NCBI GenBank assembly: GCA_964036045.1 | Contig: OZ038383.1 | Span: 7,270,430-7,334,429, forward strand | Direction of reading: 5' to 3' | DNA: 64,000 nt | DNA from: Eutreptiella sp. 'Long Island Sound 2002' | Taxonomy: Eukaryota; Euglenozoa; Euglenophyceae; Eutreptiales; Eutreptiaceae | Shown here: in pieces, positions 43,477-54,145 of the stretch | How positions within the stretch are numbered: position 1 is the stretch's first letter | How the letters are laid out: each line of letters begins with the position of its first letter | The notes under the pieces: model-generated | The model's database searches: none | The model's input: the letters and a program-made list of their open reading frames with translations, nothing else | What the model was told of the DNA's origin: nothing | Position numbers and translations under genes: made by a program

Positions 43477-45865
43477 TGAAGCCGGTTCGGACCCCCGTGG
43501 CCATCTTGGGGTCACTTGGGGTGTGTATCTATGTGCCGGCAAGCCGCCATTGGCTGATATCATACTCTCCCATCCACCTGAACTAACCCGATGTGATAGT
43601 GTGATAGGTTTGGCCATTCCGGCTATGAGCGGCCATATTCAGAACCGAGGCACCGCCAGCGGAGATTTATATAGCAGAATATCAGGAATCAACAGGGTTT
43701 TATTATCATAATGTTTCCGTAATTTTTCAGCCTTTCGTTCTGATAGTCAATGTATCGGCGACTGTCAGTTGGCTCGCGATTTTGCGTTAACCGATTGGTT
43801 AACTGTTATTTCCAGATATTTTGGCGGAAACGTTTCTGAAGGGTCAGATTTCATCTGTAAAGGGTTCGTTGCTTCCGCAATTTTCTAAATAAGCACTCGA
43901 AAATTTAATCGGAATTTTTCGTGATGTCGAAATCGGATTTTCGACTTCGACATCGCCGCACTTGATTTGGACTTCTTCGAGTGGTCATACTCCTTCCCCT
44001 ATGCCCGAATCAGGTTTCCCTTATACTTGCCACCCATTTGACTTGGAGATATAAGGGAAACAAAATCGAATCGTGGGATCACTTTGAAGAGCCATATCTA
44101 CGCGCGAGTGTGAGGAATGAGAATAAGGAAGGTTGGGTTGGAACTGCCTTGGTCTCAACTTAATTTAGGAAGCATCAAACGCCTTTGGTTCGCACACATG
44201 CCCGGTGTAGCAAGAGAAAAGGGTCAAGAAGGTATAAAGTGATATATAACTCTTGGACCGTGCAACCGAATATTTTAATGCGACTTTCGAGTGTGCCGCA
44301 TGGGTGTTGGGGTTGCATAGCAACTTTCCTTGGGTTCCTACGTATTTTTAACGTGAAGTTATGTCAATGGAGGGACATGGCATATCATGGTGGGAGCCAC
44401 ATTTTGAGGGTATTTGTTATATGCATGGTATATGTTTGATATGCTCACGTCCATGTTATATATCTTCGTGTGGCCGAAGAGATGGGGAGCCATACGTGAC
44501 AAGGGCTTTGCCCATGTCCCAATTGTGGAATTCAAAGCGCTAGACCAAGTCTACCACGTATGTATTGCTCATGGTATGTTTGACAAAGAGATCCATGGGT
44601 GCACTCCCATTTTCATGGGGCATGTAGATATTAGTGGCGAAGGTATCTCCATGCGCCCGATTGGGGATCCAAGTGGGGGAATTGTTCGCAAATGGTTCCA
44701 ATCATTTGTGTATTGAACCATGAGCGGATATCATGGGTGAGCATAGAGATATACTATCATGACAACTTTGTATTTCGTCATATTTTCATGTTTTTGACCT
44801 CAATTTTTGCTCATTTTTGCGTTTTGTGTACTCACCTGGTCAGCTAACAGCAAGAAGCCTATGGAGAGTCGAACCATGGTATGTTGTTCATATGTTGGCA
44901 TATGCTTCGGAGTTGAACACCACCATATGCCGGATTGCGTACTCCATTTGGCTTGGCGCACGAAGGATTATAAGAATTGGTCTCAAGATCATGGGCTGAC
45001 TTGGGCAGTGCGTGGCGCCCATATCCGAAAGGGTTTCGAGGGTAAAATGGGATGTACATGGGCATTGGCCTTTGGTCTCTATCCTCCATGAATAGTAGAC
45101 TTCGATTCCATGCATGCTTGGAGCCTTCGGATAAGTAGTAACTTCGATTTTGAGCATATTTTTGATATATGGCCAATATGGTGTGAATTGGCAGTTTTTT
45201 GGCATGTTATGAGTTCAAACTCATAAGTCATTTCTCTAAGCCCATTCGACTCCAAGTCCAACCAAGGTTATGTCAGGGTAGGGCGTGGTCCTGAGTGCCA
45301 CTCTAGGCCATGACACGCCACCTTCCCCATTGGGCTAGGATTTAGAGGCTTGGGAGTGAACACATTTTTGGGGTTTATGTAGTGACTTTTGATATATGGC
45401 ATTTAACCATCTTATTGGACTGGGTTCAGGGCATCATGTTGATGAGTCAAGGGAAGGTCTTGAGTCCAGGGAATGAGGGGTCTATGGCTGTGATTGTGTA
45501 AGTTTCCATCTGTCCCCAACTTTGCTTTATTTGTGTTCATATGCCAATTTCAGGGCTTTCTGAGTGTCTATTTTTTTTCGGGCTTTCTTCCTTGGTGCAA
45601 TTCTTGTACATGCCCGCCACCGTGGGAATACCGGTGTGCTGAACGAAAACCCGCAGCCTGATTTGGATTGTGAATTGGGTTATTGTTGGATTTGTGGGAT
45701 CTGGTTGCCATTCAGGGTTGAAGGACGATTGTATTTTCTATTTTCTATATTTTTTGTTTTGGACCCTGGATTTTGATAAATGCAAGCATTGATCCGGAGC
45801 AAGTCAGCGGGGATTACTGGCGGGAGGGGCACAGCGGGGGCCGGTCCTGGTAGGGACCTTCTTTA
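43477..45865 (+). repeat. Element B 3' LTR (2,389 bp)
   Basis: It is collinear with 32602-34990 with about 15 substitutions by eye. After its last base, ...CTTCTTTA, the sequence reads GCGCG instead of the primer-binding site, which marks the element end. Confidence 0.95.
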
Positions 45866-46440
45866 GCGCGTGGAGGAACGCCAATTCTGTGGTTTTCAAG
45901 TGTGCAACACGTTGTTTGGACACCAAAATCTACGCCTAGTCAAGCCTAGCAAATCATTCTATTGCTCCGCACAAGATGAACCTAGTGACACCATCCATGA
46001 CTCCGATTGCAACGATGCTCAACTTTTGCTTGTAAAGAGGTAGGTAGGTAGGTCGACTCGGGACTGGGGTTGCCCCGCTGGGGGGTCTTACCAAGGGGCT
46101 TTCGCTCACCCACCCACGGCCCTACTGCACGTGCCCCCAGAAAGCGGGTCCCCAACATGCAGGAAGGGCGCGGTCGCCGCGAGCAGTACCCTACAGCGGG
46201 TTCTGCCCAGAGAGGTAACCCATGTTCGACCGAAGTCTTACATTCCTCTCCTTCGGGCGGATGACACGTGGGGGAGGGTATCATCGCACATCCTCATCAA
46301 CCACCGGATTCTGGGTCCCAGGGGCCGGGAGCCAGGCCAAAGGCCCTGTCCTGCAGGCACCCCCACCTGGGTTGGTTTTCAGTAGGCGTGAGGCGACTTG
46401 AAGAACCACGTGCTACGGGACTCGCATGCCGTGGCGCACA
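45866..46440. other. Right flank of element B, possible exon remnant
   Basis: From 45870 one frame is open for 56 codons (V-E-E-R-Q-F-C-G-F-Q ...), ending L-V-K-R at 46035 with UAG in AGAGGTAGGTAGG, which also reads as a splice donor AG|GTAGGT. The other two frames close early. It is too short to call a gene. The rest of the stretch holds nothing I recognise. Confidence 0.3.
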
Positions 46441-46451
46441 CTCACGCCTCC

Positions 46452-46500
46452 TGACTCGGTCGAGCTTGCGCTCTCCCGGGGGGCCGGGGGTTCAAAGTAG
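46452..46500 (+). other. tRNA-like box pair near element boundary
   Basis: GACTCGGTCGAGC (A-box-like, about 46453) and GGGGGTTCAAAG (B-box-like, about 46486-46497) stand 30 bases apart, as in tRNA-derived SINEs. There is no acceptor stem and no T-run terminator nearby. This is weak evidence. Confidence 0.2.
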
Positions 46501-46531
46501 GTCATCGTGGTTGGTTGGTTGGTTGCTTAAC

Positions 46532-47665
46532 GGTTCGGTGTAGTCTGGTGACGTTGGTCGGTCGGTTGCGTGGCGGCTGAGTCACAGTTTTGTTTGCGGA
46601 CATGGTCGCCGGCGGGCGTGGCGCACCACGGTGTTGCCAACCCGATGGACGCCGTTCCCGTTTCGACCCGTGCACGCCTGGCTGGTTTGCTGTTGGCCGG
46701 CTTGCGTGTGGTCTTTTTACGGTCATGTGGCGGCTGCAGCTGCGGTGTGGTTGGTGCGCGGGTGTCTTGGCCGCCTCATGGTCGGCTTGGTCTGCGTGGG
46801 TTTCGTCGCGCTGCTGCCGGTGGTCGTATCGCCGAATGTTGTTTGTGCAGCCGGCACGTCCGTGTCGGCGCTGGCTAGTTGCGTCTTGGTTGGTCCAAGT
46901 GCGGCGTAGTGCGGTTTGTCAACGCTGATTGGCCGCGTTCGTAATGGTAGAGTTGCGGTGTTCTGTTGTGTTCGTGGGCCAGGTCGTCAGCGGGCGTGGC
47001 GCACCACGGTGCCGCAGTCCCGTTGGACGCCGTTCACGTTCCAACCCGTGCACGCCTGGCTGGTTTGCTGTTGGCCGGCTTGCGTGTGGTCTGTTCACGG
47101 TCATGTGGCGGCTGCAGCTGCGGTGTGGTCGGTGCGCGGTTGTTGCGGCTGCCTCATGGTCGGCTTGGTTCGTGTGGGTTCCGTCGCGCTGCTGCCGGTG
47201 GTCTTATCGTCAAATCCTGCCTGTGTAGCCGGCACATCCGTGTCGGTGCTGGTTAGTTGCGTCTTGGTTTGTCCAAGTGTAGTGTAGTGTAGTTTGTTAA
47301 CGTTGGTTGGCCGCGTCCGCAGTGGTAGAGTTACGGTGTTCCGCTGTGTTCGTGGGCATGGTGGTCGGCGGGCGTGGCTCACCACGGTGTCGCCAGCCCG
47401 TTGGACGTCGTTCTCGTACCGGCCCGTGCATGTCCGGCCAGTTTGGTGTTGGCCGGCGTGCATGCGGTCTGTTTATGGTCACGTCGTGTGCGCTGTAGTG
47501 GTTTTGTTGGTGTGCGGTCGTGTTAGTCGCCTCTTGGTCGGTTTGTTCGGCGTTGGTTCCTTGTCGTTGCAACGGGCGCTTGCTCAGTCGGATTTGTTGC
47601 GTGCAGGTGTTCTGCTTGTTGCCGTGTTGGTTGGTGCCAGTTGCGTGGGGCCGGCACGGTACGTT
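46532..47665. repeat. Three tandem copies of a 378-bp repeat
   Basis: GCGGGCGTGGCGCACCACGG-type sequence starts at 46612, 46990 and 47368 (period 378 twice). Units 1 and 2 are closest; unit 3 is more diverged towards its end. The units keep ACGCCTGGCTGGTTTGCTG and CATGTGGCGGCTGCAGCTG (units 1 and 2). Open frames inside are repeats of one another and not credible genes. The array lies in the GC-rich minus-strand element, downstream of its coding part. Confidence 0.85.
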
Positions 47666-48440
47666 TTTACTGTGCGCCGTCTCCCCATCGTGGGGGAGAA
47701 AAGTAATGATAAGTGGTTGGACCGCTGTAAAAACCTTTTCCAAATTCGATGCCCTGTTCCCTGCCCCGCCTTGGCAGTGTTGCATGCACAACCCATCATC
47801 CAGTACTTCACGGTGCGCTGTTGCCGTCCTTCCAGTTTCGCCTGTGCCATTCATATGTACACCCCCCGCCGGTGGCAAGGCCCCGTCGGTTCCCCTTGGT
47901 GCGTCCCTGGGCTCCCCATGGGAGCCCCAGGGTGCTATTCCGGCTCAGTGGTGTGGTGCTTGTGTTCGTGTCTGCCTGCCTACCGTGCGCCATATCGTGC
48001 CCTGTTTTGCGGGTCATGTGGCTGGCGTGCCTGTGTCGCAGTGCTGAGTTTGGTGGTTAGGATGGTTAGGGCTGTTCGGCTCGTGCTGTGGTGCCGGGAC
48101 GTTCCGTCCGACGTGGTGGGCTGGGCTCGGCGTAACACATGCGTGCCCGCTGGCAGGGGGTCGGCGTGGCCCCGTGTGGCGAGTCTGTGGTCCCCCGCGT
48201 GCCCCGGGTGGGGTTTCGGAGGATAGGAATACCGGGCAGTGTTGCAGCCCCCCTCCCGCTTATTGACGCTGTTAGCTTTCTGCGGGGACAGTGTCCCTCG
48301 TACCATTCGCGTAGGTTATATGTGCGGAAACCCCCCCGGCGTCCCAGGCGTTTAACTTTCCTGGAGGAGGTGTGCGCCGGTCCCCGCGGTGCACGTATCC
48401 CTGGATGCTCGCCTTGGAAGGTAATGCTCTAGACAATTGT
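47666..48440. other. GC-rich non-coding DNA
   Basis: I see no domain on either strand. It lies between two tandem arrays and is probably 3' untranslated sequence of the minus-strand GC-rich element. Confidence 0.4.
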
Positions 48441-49913
48441 TCGATAACGTTCTCGTGGTCATCGGCCCGGCCGTGGGTCCCGCGTGATTTGCCGGGCCCT
48501 TTGCCCGGCCCCTTGTGGATCCGGGTCGCGGGAGAGGAGGGTTAGGTGGAAGGACCGGTCCGGGTGTGGCGCCGCCCCTTTCTCTGTTGCAGGCGGGTTG
48601 CAGGGGTCCGGGAAGCGTGGCCCCTGCCCAGGGGATGTAGGAGGAAGTCGTTGGGTTTTCGTTCGTGTTTGACACCACGGGCTGCTAAGGCTAGCCTCCA
48701 CTCTTCGGGTATCTGTGGCATGTGTCGGGCAGGTTGACGTCTTTCCCGTCAGTGTGTCCGACCAACAGGCGTTGCTGGGGCGTGTTGCGCGGCCGCGCGT
48801 CGTGGGGTTGTACGAGGGGTCCTTTTGGGCGAGGTCCGCTGGCCTGGGCTCGTCGTGGTTTTTGGCCGAGTGCGCAGCGGCCCTCCGGTGGGAGGAGGTG
48901 ATCCCGCAGCCGTCGTGTTGTCTCCTCCCTTGCGCATGGCCGGTGCGGGACTCGCGTCGCGCGTGTGCGGCTGTGCGTCGTCGCTGCAGGTCCTGTGGCC
49001 GGGTGCGGCTCAGGGCCCTGGGGGGTTTCCCACGCGTCACACAAGGGCGCTGCGGAGGGCACTGAAGATTTCGTGCACAAGGGCCGCGTGTGCCGCCTGG
49101 GTCTCCGTCTCAGTGCCGGTGGCGGGCTGCAGTCGTTCGCCCAGCGCCAGCGCCCGGATCTGGCGGATCGCGGTGTTCGATAACACTCCCGTGGTCATCG
49201 GCCTGGCCGTGGGCCCCGCGTGTTTGGCTGGCCCCTTTGCCCGGCCCCTCGCGGATTCGTTACGCGGGAGAGGAGGGTCAGGTGGGACGATGGGTCCGGG
49301 TGTGGCGCTGCCCCTTTCTCCGTTGCAGGCGGGTCCCGGGGGTCCGGGAAGTGCGGCCCCCGCTTGGGGGATGTCAGAGGAGGTCGTTGGGGTTTTTTCG
49401 TGTCTGACACCATTGGCTGCCAAGGCTAGCCTCTACTCCTTGGGTGTCCGTTGCACGTGCCGGGTAGGTTGATGCCTTCCCCGCTGGTGTGCCCGGTCGA
49501 CAGGCGTTGCTGGAGTGTGTTGCGCGGCCGCGCGTTGTTGGGTTGTACGAGGGGGTCTTTTTGGGCGAGGTCGGCTCGCCTGGGGTCATCGTAGTTCGTG
49601 GCCGACTCCGCAGCCGTTGGTGTGAAGTTCATCGCCCGGTCCTCCGGCGGGAGGAGTCGATCCCGTGGCCGCCGTGTCGTCTCTTCCACTGCGCATGGCC
49701 GGTGCAGGACTCGTGTTGCGCGGGTGCGGCTGCGCGTCGTCGCTGCAGGTCCTGTGGCCGGCTGCGGCTCAGGGCCCTGGGGGGTTACCCACGCGTCGCA
49801 CAAGGGCACTGCGGAGGGCACTGAAGATTTCATGCACAAGGGCCGCGTGTGCCGCCTGGGCCTCCGTCTCAGTGCCGATGGCGGGCTGCAGTTGGTCGCC
49901 CAGTGCCAGCGCC
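48441..49913. repeat. Two tandem copies of a 736-bp repeat
   Basis: TCGATAAC at 48441 recurs at 49177, and the following sequence (GTGGTCATCGGCC, GAGAGGAGGGT, GGCTGC..AAGGCTAGCCTC) matches along the unit with many substitutions. The right copy overlaps the end of the minus-strand coding region (49769-49913), so the duplication copied part of the 3' end of that gene. Confidence 0.85.
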
Positions 49914-50937
49914 CGGATCTGGTGGATCGCGAAGACGGGGCACAGGTTGGGCGCAGTGGCGGTCTCTGCCGTCTGTTCCGGGAGGGCTTCCAACTGCTGC
50001 CGGCCGTCGAGGTAGAACCTCCACGTCGCTGACCACGCCCTGGTGTTTGGCCAGCGGCGTTGCGCCCGGCGCCAGAGGCAGTAGAGGGCATGGCCTGGGT
50101 GCCAGATGCCGGCCGTCCCCGACACGATGGCCGTCAGGGGGTCCGGGGTTGGCCTGGGAGCAGGGGGGTGGGGCTGTCCGGCAGGTCCCTGGTCGCCGTG
50201 GGCATGGAGTAGACGGCCTCCAAGCTCCAGTGGCTCTCCTGCGGGTGCGGGATGATCCGCACTTGGTAGTAGTGGCCATTCTCCAACACGATCATGGCGA
50301 TGGTGCCGGGGTCACGTTCGCGAGGTGGGGGCGCCGCGCGCGCTGTCTCCGGGTAGCGTGCTGCCAGGCTCGTGAGGTTGTGCCCACTGCTACGGGCGGT
50401 CCCGTTTTCCCATGCTGCCAGGCCTTCGTACGGCGGGATTCGGAGGGTTTCGGGCCTCGGTGGCGGGGCGGCCCGCTTCCGGCCCCCGGTGCTGGGCGCG
50501 GGTCTGGGTTCCGTTGGCGGCGCTATGAGCGTGTGTGCCCAGCACAGGTGTGGGACCCACACGCCCCCCTGGGCTGGTTGGTGGGTGTTGAACCACCAGA
50601 TCCACGCTTCAACAAGGTCGTCGGAGACCTGTGCCCCGGGGGTGACGAGCGCCTGGAGCTGCCGCACAAAGACTTCGGTTGTTGCGGCGTGTGGCAGGAG
50701 GACCACGGCGGATAGCCTGTTCGGGTCGACGTCACAGAGGTGTTCCCGGAGGGTTGCCACCAGCTCGCTCAAGGGTGTGGAAGCGTGGATGCTGTAGAGC
50801 GCTCTCAGTTCCGCGTCGTCGAAGGGACCCGTGCCCCTTTGCTGCGGTGGTCGGAGGGGTGGGGGGGGCATGGCCACCCGGTCCTGGTCCAGCGCCGCGC
50901 TAACCAGGGAGGGCTGCCGTGAGGTGGTGCCAGGGTG
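49769..50937 (-). pseudogene. Unrecognised protein of the GC-rich element family (minus-strand member), 3' part
   Basis: This minus-strand reading runs from the element C junction (50937) leftward. It is open to about 50134, then a one-base shift at a C/G run near 50155 moves it into the frame ending at 49769. Landmarks shared in order with the plus-strand protein at 21640-23028 are VWVPHLCWAHTLI (about 50525-50565), SHWSLEAVYS (about 50205-50234) and ALYCLWRRAQRRW (50051-50089). The N-terminal part lies beyond element C at 61225 onward in a matching frame. Function is unknown. The composition (Ala/Pro/Arg-rich with compact blocks) and the family context suggest an element-encoded protein rather than a host gene. 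Confidence 0.55.
50933..50937. repeat. Target-site duplication of element C (left, GGGTG)
   Basis: GGGTG precedes the 5' LTR and GGGTG at 61220-61224 follows the 3' LTR. Five bases is the expected length for this integrase class. Confidence 0.9.
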
Positions 50938-51417
50938 TGTAACGGCAGCAGTGACAGCACTCAATTATACACTGATGTGATCAGAATTTGAATGATTCTC
51001 AGATGTACATTAGTGCAGTAAATTTTCCGTTCAGTTTCATGTTTTCCGTTCGCCGCCAGATGTCGCCTGTGAGCGCGCGTCGAGTCGCATTCGTCTTTCG
51101 TGATTTCCCAATCGGATTTATTTAAATTATTTCGAATGATTTGACGTGGTGTCATTATGTGCGATGAATGCGCATTGAGATTCTATGTCTGCTCCATTTT
51201 TGTAGACCGGGTTTTCGTACTCTTCATATCTCACCATGGAGTTCAAAGGACTTACAAGTGCTTCGCATATGTCGCTCCAAGAGGCTGGATATGGGTCTGA
51301 AGAGGGTCAGTTGGGTTCGGAGATATCAGGGGCAGTGTCGGGCGTTACGACCCCTGGGGCATCAAGGCTACAGGCTTCGCAATCACAAGAAAGATCAACC
51401 ACTATGCAGCGGTTACA
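50938..51417 (+). repeat. Element C 5' LTR (480 bp)
   Basis: It begins TGTAACGGCAGC and ends GCAGCGGTTACA, with TGTAAC and GTTACA forming perfect terminal inverted repeats. It is matched by 60740-61219. It contains the gag start codon at 51236. Confidence 0.97.
51119..51127 (+). promoter_or_regulatory. TATA-like box in element C 5' LTR
   Basis: TATTTAAAT lies at offset 181 of the LTR and is conserved in the 3' LTR at 60921-60929. It is 109 bp upstream of the gag start codon, a sensible spacing for a short leader. Confidence 0.5.
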
Positions 51418-54145
51418 TGGTAGCAGAGGAAATCATGGCTCTGCTTCTGGAATCTCCACGGATACTCTGAGATCTTCGAACTTTAGCGGGGCTATCACTC
51501 GTAGAGAGTCACTGCGTGTTCCCCCTGAGGTTACATTCGTAGCATCTCCCCAGCGAACCGAAGATCAACCATCAGAGTGCCCTTACTGTGGCCATAGGCA
51601 TTGGCCTGGTGTTCACACTTGTGCTGAGTGTTGCATGAACGCCCCACCCAACCTTAAACCCGGTCGAGAATCTCCCTCCTCGAGTGAATCTGGTTCCTCC
51701 TCTCACGCTTTGCCTGATCTGGAAGACAGCAGCAGCGAAGGAGAGCAGTCTGAAGCTGAAATTTGTGGTGATTACTGGGAAAACCACTTTCAGCAGATCT
51801 GGAATGAGGAATTCCTGCACAGGCAGAATTGGCTGCTGGCGGAGGCGGGCTATCGTGGCCGCCTGAGGGACTGGTTCCGGGCGTCGTGCCAGTTCATCAG
51901 GGACGCCGGCCGCCTGCGATTCGACGCCCAACTGCAGGAACAAGAGGATCGGGAAGAACTGCTGGACCAGTTCGACCACCAGGCAGCCGTGATGGTGCAG
52001 ATGGCCATCATCGCCGAGGAGAGACGCCAGAATGTGCGTCAGCACGCTGGTCCGTCGGGCGCCTGGGGTCGACACGACGAAGAGGTCGACGAAATGAGGT
52101 GTGATTCGACACATTCTCACCTCTCCAGGGAGCAACTGTCCAAGCTTCCTGACTCCAACTCCAGTGTTGACAGCTGGGTTAATGAAGTCAGAAGCAAAGG
52201 AAAGGGGACGAGATGCCCTTCCTGTGGCGAGTGCGCCAAGGACTGCTCCTGTCGAAGACAGATTTCGTCGCTGGAGAACAGGGTGAAGGAGCTGAAGAAG
52301 GCCGCCAAGGAGAAAAAGAGGGATGATGACAACAAGTGGAAGGAGATGGAACAGAAGTTGGTGAAGCTTACAGATCTGGTACAAAATCTGAGCACTACTG
52401 GGCTCTCTGGACCAGCGCCTACAATGGCAAGCCACCCAGCACCTACCTCCTCAGCTGCACCCACATCCACGCCTTACGGCGCTCCACATTCTCCAGCACC
52501 CCCAGCTTTTACTGGCCACCATCCAGCTTTTACTGGAACTGGAACTGGAATTTCTGGTATCCCCCCTACTGGATTTGGAAGTCCTATTGGGTTCAATCTG
52601 GGTACTGAAGGAGGGGAATCTTCGTCGGAGAAGTCTGTACTGTCAGTGGGTACTGTTGCTGATATTGATGGAGAAGCAAGGACCACCGTGAAGGAGCGAT
52701 CAATGGCCTTGAAGAAGAAGGACCGGCAGGCGAAAGAAAACGAGGCCAAGATCAAAGAAAAGCATAAGAAATTGAAGGAGATGAGGATGCATCAAGCTCA
52801 ACCAACGCCGTTCGTGCAGCCTGCTGTGGACCAGGCGTTGCTGGCGGCCGCAATTGCGCAGGCACAGGCAATGGGAGGCGCTGCTGTCAACCCGGTGTTC
52901 GTCAATCCGGTTGGCACAGCCACAAATTTCAACCTCAACCATCTGCTGAACCCGTTGCACATGCGGCTCCGAGGCTCCGTGATGAAGCAGCCCAAGTTCT
53001 CAGGACACCCAAATTACTGGGCGTCCTTCGAGAGGCAGTTCATGGTGTGGCTGCAGACGGAGAAGCTGGACAAGGAGCTCTGGATCCTTGGGCTGATGGA
53101 CTGCTTGACGGGCAAGCTCAGGGAGAGCACATACAATCTGTATGTGGAACGACAAAACCAAGGAAATCCCCTGAGTTATGAGGAGTTGTATCGCAGTCTC
53201 AAGAAGAAAGGGTCTCGACTACCTGAAGATCATTACAGGAACCGTCTGGAGAACTTCAGGGCGATCAAGAAATTATTTCTGGAAGAGATTCAAATTGCAA
53301 GGCAAGATTGGGAGTTTTTGGTGCAAGAGGCGGAGAACTCTGGAGAAGGACTTTCTGAAGGCGAAATGAAGAAGATCCTCCTGAGCAAGCTCACGCCGGA
53401 GACCAAGCAGAAGATCAGGGACTCTCAGGCGGACCAAAAAGTTCTGGGCAACTGGGTTGAAGTCCGAGCATTACCAGAAACTATGGGAAAAATGGCTGTT
53501 CGTGAGTTGCTACACTCTATCAGTGCTACTGGATTGAAGGATATCACTATTCGTGAGGGCAGATGGAGAGTTGGTTTCCACGATTCTGAACAGTCGGAGT
53601 TTTTCTGCAGCATGGTGGATGGAAAAGTGAAGTATAAGGGAACAGTTTTGAAGGTACGACCGTGGATCTTCTCATATGGAGTCGAGCAGATCTGGGACCA
53701 ACTTGAAAAGTATGCAAACTTAGAACGCCAGAAGTCCCAGGATGCACATGGCTTCGGAGGCAAGGTCAACGCCGTTGGTGAGAAGGGATGCTCTGTGTGC
53801 ATTGCCCTTGGAAAAGAAGGTCGAGCGGCGACTCACACGACCGCAGATCACAGATGGACGCCCTCAGATCTCAAAACAATTCAGTCCAAAATGGATGGAA
53901 AGGGAAATTCTCCCAAAAATCCCCAGCAGGATGGAGCACGAGATGCTGACCAGCATGGAAGGGGAAAGGGTAAAGGGCAGTCCAAAGGAAAGAACAGAGA
54001 CTGGACACCAAAAGATTACTCGCAGCAAGGCGGAGATCCAAGCGACTCAAGATGGACCGATGCTGGTGGAAAAAATGGTGGAAAAATGGCCAAAAAGGGG
54101 GAAATGGCAAGGGAAAGTCCGGGAATCAAGATGATTTCAAGGTGA
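51236..54145 (+). CDS. Gag polyprotein of element C (starts inside the LTR)
   Basis: This AUG-started frame of 969 codons begins 182 bp before the LTR end and reads through the primer-binding site (L-H-G-S-R-G). N-terminal Cys clusters CPYCGHRHWPGVHTCAECC (51578-51634) and CPSCGECAKDCSC (about 52217-52255) look zinc-binding. A Lys/Glu coiled-coil stretch follows (about 52262-52390), then a Pro/Thr-rich hinge. A capsid-like region (about 52975-53560: NYWASFERQFMVWLQTEK, YEELYRSLKKKGSRLPED) and a partial zinc knuckle CSVC...HTTADH (about 53791-53850) end in a Lys/Gly-rich tail. The frame closes at 54145. The neighbouring -1 frame from about 54070 continues the Gly/Lys-rich character to a UAG at 54418. 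It would package the RNA. Confidence 0.85.
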   Translation: MEFKGLTSASHMSLQEAGYGSEEGQLGSEISGAVSGVTTPGASRLQASQSQERSTTMQRLHGSRGNHGSASGISTDTLRSSNFSGAITRRESLRVPPEVTFVASPQRTEDQPSECPYCGHRHWPGVHTCAECCMNAPPNLKPGRESPSSSESGSSSHALPDLEDSSSEGEQSEAEICGDYWENHFQQIWNEEFLHRQNWLLAEAGYRGRLRDWFRASCQFIRDAGRLRFDAQLQEQEDREELLDQFDHQAAVMVQMAIIAEERRQNVRQHAGPSGAWGRHDEEVDEMRCDSTHSHLSREQLSKLPDSNSSVDSWVNEVRSKGKGTRCPSCGECAKDCSCRRQISSLENRVKELKKAAKEKKRDDDNKWKEMEQKLVKLTDLVQNLSTTGLSGPAPTMASHPAPTSSAAPTSTPYGAPHSPAPPAFTGHHPAFTGTGTGISGIPPTGFGSPIGFNLGTEGGESSSEKSVLSVGTVADIDGEARTTVKERSMALKKKDRQAKENEAKIKEKHKKLKEMRMHQAQPTPFVQPAVDQALLAAAIAQAQAMGGAAVNPVFVNPVGTATNFNLNHLLNPLHMRLRGSVMKQPKFSGHPNYWASFERQFMVWLQTEKLDKELWILGLMDCLTGKLRESTYNLYVERQNQGNPLSYEELYRSLKKKGSRLPEDHYRNRLENFRAIKKLFLEEIQIARQDWEFLVQEAENSGEGLSEGEMKKILLSKLTPETKQKIRDSQADQKVLGNWVEVRALPETMGKMAVRELLHSISATGLKDITIREGRWRVGFHDSEQSEFFCSMVDGKVKYKGTVLKVRPWIFSYGVEQIWDQLEKYANLERQKSQDAHGFGGKVNAVGEKGCSVCIALGKEGRAATHTTADHRWTPSDLKTIQSKMDGKGNSPKNPQQDGARDADQHGRGKGKGQSKGKNRDWTPKDYSQQGGDPSDSRWTDAGGKNGGKMAKKGEMARESPGIKMISR
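51418..51429 (+). other. Primer-binding site of element C (initiator Met tRNA)
   Basis: TGGTAGCAGAGG directly follows the LTR and is identical to that of element B. It lies inside the gag frame. Confidence 0.9.
54070..54076 (+). promoter_or_regulatory. Candidate -1 frameshift heptamer A-AAA-AAT in gag of element C
   Basis: In the gag frame the codons are GGA-AAA-AAT, giving the X-XXY-YYZ pattern A-AAA-AAT. A -1 slip here enters the frame that stays open to 54418 and then continues past the UAG into the protease. Without the slip gag ends 23 codons later. A plain one-base indel in the A-runs at 54070-54095 is the alternative. Confidence 0.35.

Larger units (their letters stand above)
32602..45865 (+). 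mobile_element. Element B: young, nearly intact Ty3/gypsy chromovirus with 2.4-kb LTRs
   Basis: The element is 13,264 bp long with two LTRs of 2,389 bp each that differ at about 15 sites by eye (about 0.6%). The internal region has an initiator-tRNA primer-binding site, one open gag frame, a single in-frame UAG, one open pol frame ending in a chromodomain, and a polypurine tract. Both coding frames lack disabling indels, so it may still be active or was recently. Confidence 0.95.
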
